NCBI GenBank assembly: GCA_045106735.1
Contig: JBGCEZ010000100.1
Location: 1-9,835 of the forward strand
Reading direction: 5' to 3'
Source of the DNA: JBGCEZ01 sp045106735
GTDB taxonomy: Bacteria > Planctomycetota > Phycisphaerae > Phycisphaerales > SM1A02
Length of the DNA stretch: 9,835 bases
Position numbers and translations under genes: made by a program. Below the pieces are notes generated by a model that had not been told where the DNA came from, searched no databases, and saw only the letters and a program-made list of their open reading frames with translations. Positions 6,756 to 9,835 of this stretch are shown piece after piece; the first letter of the stretch is position 1, and the number at the start of each line of letters is the position of its first letter.

Positions 6756-7124
6756 TTACGTCGAGTACGCGGTATTCAGGTCGCCGGCAATGTGCGACAT
6801 CGTCGCGTACGAATCCGCGGCGGTTTGCTTCTGGGCCGTCGTCGGGCTCGGAAGATCCAAGATCGCGTCGGCGTCATCGGCCAAGGCGCCGAACCAGTCG
6901 ATCAATTCGGTGCCGATCGTCTGATTCAGGATGACCGGCGTGATGCCGCTGAAATACGCGTCGAGCAAAATGTCGTCGCAGTCTGAGGCCATCGTGGCGG
7001 TGTCGGCACGGAAGTCGGTCGACGTTTGGCCGGACATTTGCGGCGGGTAGTTCGTCGCGACGGCGGCGACGATCTCCTGCTTCTTCTTCTTGATCTTCTT
7101 TTTCAGTTCAGAAAGGCTCGGCAC
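6756..7124 (-). CDS. Uncharacterised 122-aa protein with lysine-rich N-terminus
   Basis: The gene starts with GTG at 7124, chosen because a strong Shine-Dalgarno sequence (AGGGGAG, 7139-7133) lies 8 nt upstream. The product begins with an amphipathic stretch carrying eight lysines within residues 8-16 (ELKKKIKKKKQE), which suggests nucleic-acid or membrane-surface contact. The remainder is mildly acidic and probably helical, with a hydrophobic patch around 52-80 (ILLDAYFSGITPVILNQ) and one cysteine at 49. There is no signal peptide or membrane span. I do not recognise the family. It is the third gene of a minus-strand operon, 60 nt after the stop of the membrane protein gene, and is followed by an inverted repeat and an intrinsic terminator. 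Confidence 0.8.
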   Translation of the reverse strand: MPSLSELKKKIKKKKQEIVAAVATNYPPQMSGQTSTDFRADTATMASDCDDILLDAYFSGITPVILNQTIGTELIDWFGALADDADAILDLPSPTTAQKQTAADSYATMSHIAGDLNTAYST

Positions 7125-7184
7125 GAATTTGTCTCCCCTAAGACGGCGAAAGGAAAGTTAGAAGTTGGCTGGGTGGTCGTGGTT

Positions 7185-8039
7185 TCAGGGGAGCTCGCCG
7201 GGCGGCGATTCCGCCGGCGGCTCGGTCGAGAAATCCATATCGGCGAGGCCGTCGCCATCAAGGTCGATGGTCTCGGGTTCCACAAACTCCGCCGAGAGTC
7301 CAGCCTCACGAATCCGATCCAACTGCGCTCGGATCATGGTCGCGAGTTCATCGACGAGTTCCTCGTTTTCGAAGCCTCTCGCCTGCTCGAGCGCGGCCAA
7401 GTAGTAGAGGTAGCCCATGATGTCGATCGACACTGGACGGTCGGCCATGATCGTGAGATCGTTCCAGATGTCGGCGTCGACCGCTTGGTCCCGCTGTCGC
7501 GTGGCCCGGAGGTTGTTGATCTCGACCAGCAGCCGATCGTTCGCTTGCTTGAAGTTCGCGACTTGCGCCTCGGAGATTCCGGCGCTGGCCGAAAGCTCGC
7601 TGACATCTCGTTCCAGCATGGCGGCGTTGGCCGAGACGAGGCGGTGCAGTTCCTTGATTTCACTCAGCTCGAACTCGGCCGCGAATTTCTGATTGCGTTC
7701 GAGATTGGACAGTTGCATCGCGCCCGTCCACGCCAGCACGAACGCGACAGGAATCGCGACGAGCAAGCTGAATGCGAAGGGGTGTTGGCGCGAGAGCCAG
7801 GCGGTTCCAGTCGACGCCTCCTTCGGAGCATGAGCACCAAAGTTGGCATCTCCGAGCATGAGCTGCGTCCCGCGGCGGCGCCGGCCTATTGCGGTTCGGA
7901 TCGGTGGAGCGGTCGTGGCGGGCTGTGCGTCCGTGCGTGGTTCGGAATCACGTGCGCCGCGCACTCCAGCGATGAACTCACCGGGATCGTCGGAGATCCG
8001 AGCTCGCAAATCGGCAAACGATGGACGTTGCTTCGACAT
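7185..8039 (-). CDS. Single-span membrane protein with coiled coil and calcium-loop-like C-terminus (unknown function)
   Basis: The 284-aa product starts at ATG 8039, overlapping the previous stop as TGATG, with GGGGGAGG 7 nt upstream. An in-frame TTG one codon earlier is a poorer start. A hydrophilic N-terminal part with an RRRR patch (53-56) leads to one membrane helix at about 87-108. By the positive-inside rule the N-terminus is cytoplasmic and the rest outside. Residues 112-180 form a likely coiled coil (LERNQKFAAEFELSEIKE and onward). A compact helical region (about 188-248) follows. The C-terminus carries DLDGDGLADMDF (259-270), which has the DxDGDGxxD spacing of calcium-binding loops in EF-hand, dockerin and thrombospondin-3 repeats, then a Pro/Glu tail. 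I do not recognise the family. Coupling to the 139-aa gene suggests the two products act together. Confidence 0.88.
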   Translation of the reverse strand: MSKQRPSFADLRARISDDPGEFIAGVRGARDSEPRTDAQPATTAPPIRTAIGRRRRGTQLMLGDANFGAHAPKEASTGTAWLSRQHPFAFSLLVAIPVAFVLAWTGAMQLSNLERNQKFAAEFELSEIKELHRLVSANAAMLERDVSELSASAGISEAQVANFKQANDRLLVEINNLRATRQRDQAVDADIWNDLTIMADRPVSIDIMGYLYYLAALEQARGFENEELVDELATMIRAQLDRIREAGLSAEFVEPETIDLDGDGLADMDFSTEPPAESPPGELP

Positions 8040-8458
8040 CAATGTGCCTCCCCCTTGGGCATGGACAATTGCACTTGCTCTTCGATATACGACACGAAGA
8101 CATCCATCAGCGTCTCGATGTCTTCATCGGTGCCTTCCGGTTCTTCGTTCGCCCCCAGGCCAGCGCGAGCCAGCACCATCGCGGCCTTGGGGTCGTCTCT
8201 TGAGATGCTGATCGCAATCGCCATCATCGTGGTCATCAGACCGCCGACGTGCTCGATGCTGAGGTTGCGGGTTCGTGTGCGAGTCGGATGGTGCTTCTGG
8301 TACACCGACTCGAATTCGTCGCGCAAGCGATCGTAGAAATCGTGTCGCGCTGAATTGATGTGGACACGGCGAGTCGTGCCAGACGGCTTGGGCACCCCGG
8401 GCCCAGGGTCTGGGGTCGACTCATGTCGCACGGGCTTCATTTCCAACTCTTTAGGCAT
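8039..8458 (-). CDS. Uncharacterised 139-aa helical protein, first gene of the operon
   Basis: The start ATG 8458 is favoured by TACCGT exactly 6 nt before it, consistent with a leaderless transcript; there is no Shine-Dalgarno sequence. An in-frame ATG at 8440 (residue 7), with AAGAG 6-9 nt upstream, is an alternative. The first 30 residues are Pro-rich and probably disordered. Residues 31-60 are charged and helical (DFYDRLRDEFESVYQK), 66-87 form a Met-rich apolar helix (HVGGLMTTMMAIAISIS) too polar at its ends to be a confident membrane span, and 108-130 form an acidic helix. I know no family that fits. The TGA stop shares its final A with the next gene's ATG, so translation of the two is coupled. 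A longer open frame runs back to 9043, but it would cross a terminator and has shadow composition. Confidence 0.82.
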   Translation of the reverse strand: MPKELEMKPVRHESTPDPGPGVPKPSGTTRRVHINSARHDFYDRLRDEFESVYQKHHPTRTRTRNLSIEHVGGLMTTMMAIAISISRDDPKAAMVLARAGLGANEEPEGTDEDIETLMDVFVSYIEEQVQLSMPKGEAH

Positions 8459-8470
8459 GAGGCAACGGTA
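8459..8470 (-). promoter_or_regulatory. Candidate leaderless promoter -10 (TACCGT) for the three-gene operon
   Basis: On the minus strand TACCGT (8470-8465) is followed by TGCCTC and then ATG 8458. This is the same 6-nt spacing as TACCAT before the mutase gene. No Shine-Dalgarno sequence is present. The -35 region around 8490 is weak. Confidence 0.45.
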
Positions 8471-8989
8471 CCAACGCGCTGCGCCAGGAGCACCACAGAA
8501 CGCGTCGTTACGCGGTCGTCGATGCGTGGCTCTGCGACCCGGCTGCAATGGAAATGGCGGAAGCTGCCCCCGGATGCAGCCTCCACCGACCTGAAAATAT
8601 CGGGGGTGGATCGCGCTTTCGAGGGCAGAATCGCGCGAACTGCAGAGAGAGTGTGCGCGCATCTGCGCGCGCCAATGATCGCGCAGGTATCGGCGTCGAA
8701 ATGGGTGTCGAATTGAGGAACGTGAGCGGCGGTGGTTCGACACTCGGACGACGTTCGGGCCGACCTGGCCCGCATTCGGTCCGCGATCGATGGTCGAGAG
8801 GCAGGGATAGGCGGTTCGGAAGGGGCTTTGGGTCGCGGGGCATCCGCGGTGGGAGGTGCTGCGTGAGGGCGGGGCCCCCGTACCCAGCCGTCCCGGTGCG
8901 GGGCATCCGTGGTGCGAACGGTTCCACCGGCCGCGCAGGCACGACTCGGTGCATGGATCAGCCGGCGATGCAGATGCACGATCGGGGCG
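8471..8989. other. About 520 bp without a convincing gene
   Basis: Open frames on both strands are long but rich in Arg, Pro, Ser and Gly, and have no start signals. The stretch contains a GC-alternating dyad at 8655-8670 (GCGCGCA/TGCGCGC) and a 17-bp direct repeat with one mismatch at 8835-8851 and 8898-8914. It lies upstream of the operon starting at 8458 and downstream of the terminator at 8990. Confidence 0.55.
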
Positions 8990-9030
8990 AAAAAATAGCC
9001 CCGGCCGCTCGCAAGCGAGCAGACCGGGGC
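8990..9030 (-). terminator. Strong intrinsic terminator for the RGG-repeat gene
   Basis: On the minus strand GCCCCGGTCTGCTCGC (9030-9015) pairs with GCGAGCGGCCGGGGC (9012-8998) around a TT loop, with one small internal mismatch. It is followed by TA and six T (8995-8990). This is a textbook intrinsic terminator pointing left, about 155 nt after the stop codon at 9186. The GCCCCG just beyond the T-run could also pair with the distal arm, giving an alternative fold. Confidence 0.9.
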
Positions 9031-9093
9031 CTTCCGGGGGCAACTTGAAGTTCAGAGCTTAGTCGAGGGCGAGTGATCGCTCAAGTACTTCCC

Positions 9094-9170
9094 CGAGATC
9101 GTGTAAAAAGGCACGATCTCGAGTTGCGTCGCGTTTCCACTTGGCTTTCGCCGGCTGCGATCATGCAGCC
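9094..9170 (-). other. Two perfect hairpins in the 3' untranslated region of the RGG-repeat gene
   Basis: On the minus strand GGCTGC-ATGATC-GCAGCC (9170-9153) is a 6-bp hairpin. CGAGATCGTG-CCTTTTTA-CACGATCTCG (9121-9094) is a 10-bp perfect hairpin with a pyrimidine-rich loop. Both lie between the stop codon and the terminator. The second could act as an RNA-protein site or an early weak terminator, but its T-run is in the loop, not after the stem. Confidence 0.6.
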
Positions 9171-9185
9171 GTGGTCGCCAGTTGA

Positions 9186-9835
9186 TCAGCGGGCGTCGGC
9201 ATCCGATCGCCGCGGATGAGCGTTGCCGTTCGGGCGACCGCCGCTCGGGCGGTGCGGTCCGCCGCCACCGGGCTTGCCACGGAACCCGCCGCCGCCACTG
9301 GGCTTGCCGCGATATCCGCCACTGCTACCGCCGCGATCGTCGCGGTTCCCGTAGGGACGATTGCCGCCGGACTGGCCGCGATATCCGCCGCCACCACCAC
9401 CGCCGCCGCCATTGCTGCCGCGATCGTCGCGGTTGCCATAGGGACGATTGCCGCCGGACTGGCCGCGATATCCGCCGCCACCACCACCACCGCCGCTACC
9501 GCCGCGATCGTCGCGGTTGCCGTAGGGACGATTGCCGCTGGGCTTGCCGCGATATCCGCCGCCGCCGTTGCCGCCTCGATCGTCACGGTTGCCGTACGGA
9601 CGACTCCCGCCGGGCTTGCCGCGATAGCCACCGCCGTCGCTGCCGCCGCCGCGATCGTCGCGGTTGCCGTAGGGACGGCTGCCGCCGGACTGGCCGCGAT
9701 ATCCGCCGCCACCGCCGCTGCTGTTGCCGCCGCGATCGTCGCGGTTGCCGTAGGGCCGACTGCCGCCGGACTGGCCGCGGTAGCCGCCACCGCCGCCGCC
9801 GTTGCCGCCGCGATCGTCGCGGTTGCCGTAGGGAC
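9186..9835 (-). CDS. C-terminal part of a YRG/RGG-repeat protein, probably RNA-binding (partial, N-terminus beyond right edge)
   Basis: The frame is open from the window edge to TGA at 9188-9186, about 215 codons, and contains no N-terminal domain. It consists of seven imperfect copies of RPYGNRDDRGG, a Gly/Ser/Asn run, then YRG(Q/K)(S/P)GG. It ends in FRGKPGGGGPHRPSGG and a short basic-acidic tail HPRRSDADAR. Repeats of Tyr-Arg-Gly and Asp-Arg-Gly-Gly in a glycine background are typical of RGG/RG tails of RRM proteins, DEAD-box helicases and cold-shock proteins, which bind RNA weakly and can promote condensates. Which domain precedes the tail cannot be told here. The frame is supported over the Ala-rich alternative because unit spacings all keep it and the motif is conserved. 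A terminator and structured 3' UTR follow. Confidence 0.85.
   Translation of the reverse strand, partial: PYGNRDDRGGNGGGGGGYRGQSGGSRPYGNRDDRGGNSSGGGGGYRGQSGGSRPYGNRDDRGGGSDGGGYRGKPGGSRPYGNRDDRGGNGGGGYRGKPSGNRPYGNRDDRGGSGGGGGGGGYRGQSGGNRPYGNRDDRGSNGGGGGGGGGYRGQSGGNRPYGNRDDRGGSSGGYRGKPSGGGGFRGKPGGGGPHRPSGGRPNGNAHPRRSDADAR
9304..9833 (-). repeat. Seven-copy in-frame repeat encoding PYGNRDDRG...YRG units
   Basis: The shared core GATCGTC begins at 9335, 9422, 9506, 9578, 9653, 9734 and 9812. The spacings are 87, 84, 72, 75, 81 and 78 bp, all multiples of three. The core around GNRDDRG is almost invariant in DNA as well as protein, while the glycine runs between cores vary in length, as expected from slippage and unequal recombination. 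Confidence 0.93.

Noticed and set aside
8040..8042. TTG start for the membrane coiled-coil protein
   Set aside because: The ATG one codon later has the better distance to GGGGGAGG and forms the TGATG overlap.
8655..8670. GCGCGCA/TGCGCGC dyad
   Set aside because: Alternating GC low complexity with a two-base centre; a hairpin is not favoured.
8835..8914. 17-bp direct repeat, 63 bp apart, one mismatch
   Set aside because: Short, GC-rich and only two copies; chance or minor duplication is enough to explain it.
8039..9043. Extension of the 139-aa protein to a 334-aa frame
   Set aside because: It would start at the terminator hairpin, and residues before Met at 8458 are Arg/Pro/Ser-rich noise.
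9059..9160. Short minus-strand frame reading AKWKRDATRDRAFLHDLGEV after the RGG gene
   Set aside because: It looks protein-like but has no start codon between its preceding stop and TAA at 9061; without a frameshift it cannot be translated.
9161..9790. Ala-rich 209-aa minus-strand frame
   Set aside because: It is an out-of-frame reading of the YRG/RGG repeats; repeat spacing and conserved motif support the other frame.

Overview
The window is high-GC bacterial chromosome DNA, most likely from a planctomycete-type organism. That placement is an inference. It rests on three proteins: a secreted protein with the layout of the DUF1570 (gluzincin-like) family common in Planctomycetota, a very large three-helix membrane protein with Gln/Pro/Gly decapeptide repeats, and an RGG-rich tail of a probable RNA-binding protein. 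No tRNA, rRNA, CRISPR array or transposase is visible.

Layout from left to right. At 1-2062 (minus strand, running off the left edge) is a giant membrane-anchored coiled-coil protein of DUF4175/TIGR02302-like architecture. It ends, as far as visible, in ten tandem copies of the same decapeptide. About 1 kb without a convincing gene follows (2063-3071) and contains an 11-bp tandem array and a pair of overlapping dyads. At 3072-4442 (plus) is a secreted, apparently catalytically dead DUF1570-like protein. Its stop codon lies inside an 8-bp tandem repeat, followed by a hairpin. After a gap of roughly 460 bp, 4907-6586 (plus) encodes the large subunit of an adenosylcobalamin-dependent acyl-CoA mutase. 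Its substrate-pocket residues (Phe83, Gln206) match isobutyryl-CoA mutase rather than methylmalonyl-CoA mutase. A strong two-way hairpin terminator at 6637-6670 separates it from a convergent minus-strand operon.

That operon (8458 down to 6756) holds three proteins I do not recognise: a 139-aa soluble helical protein, a 284-aa single-span membrane protein with a coiled coil and a calcium-loop-like motif (coupled to the first through a TGATG overlap), and a 122-aa protein with a lysine-rich N-terminus. It is the best candidate here for an undescribed system. About 520 bp of apparently gene-free DNA follows. Then come a textbook intrinsic terminator (8990-9030, minus) and a structured 3' UTR. 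Last is the C-terminal part of a YRG/RGG-repeat protein (9186-9835, minus, running off the right edge).

Two genes that lack a Shine-Dalgarno sequence (the mutase and the first operon gene) each have TACC[A/G]T exactly 6 nt before ATG, which suggests leaderless transcription. Other genes have good Shine-Dalgarno sequences. Both window ends fall inside coding tandem repeats, which could mean that this is a whole contig broken by repeats.
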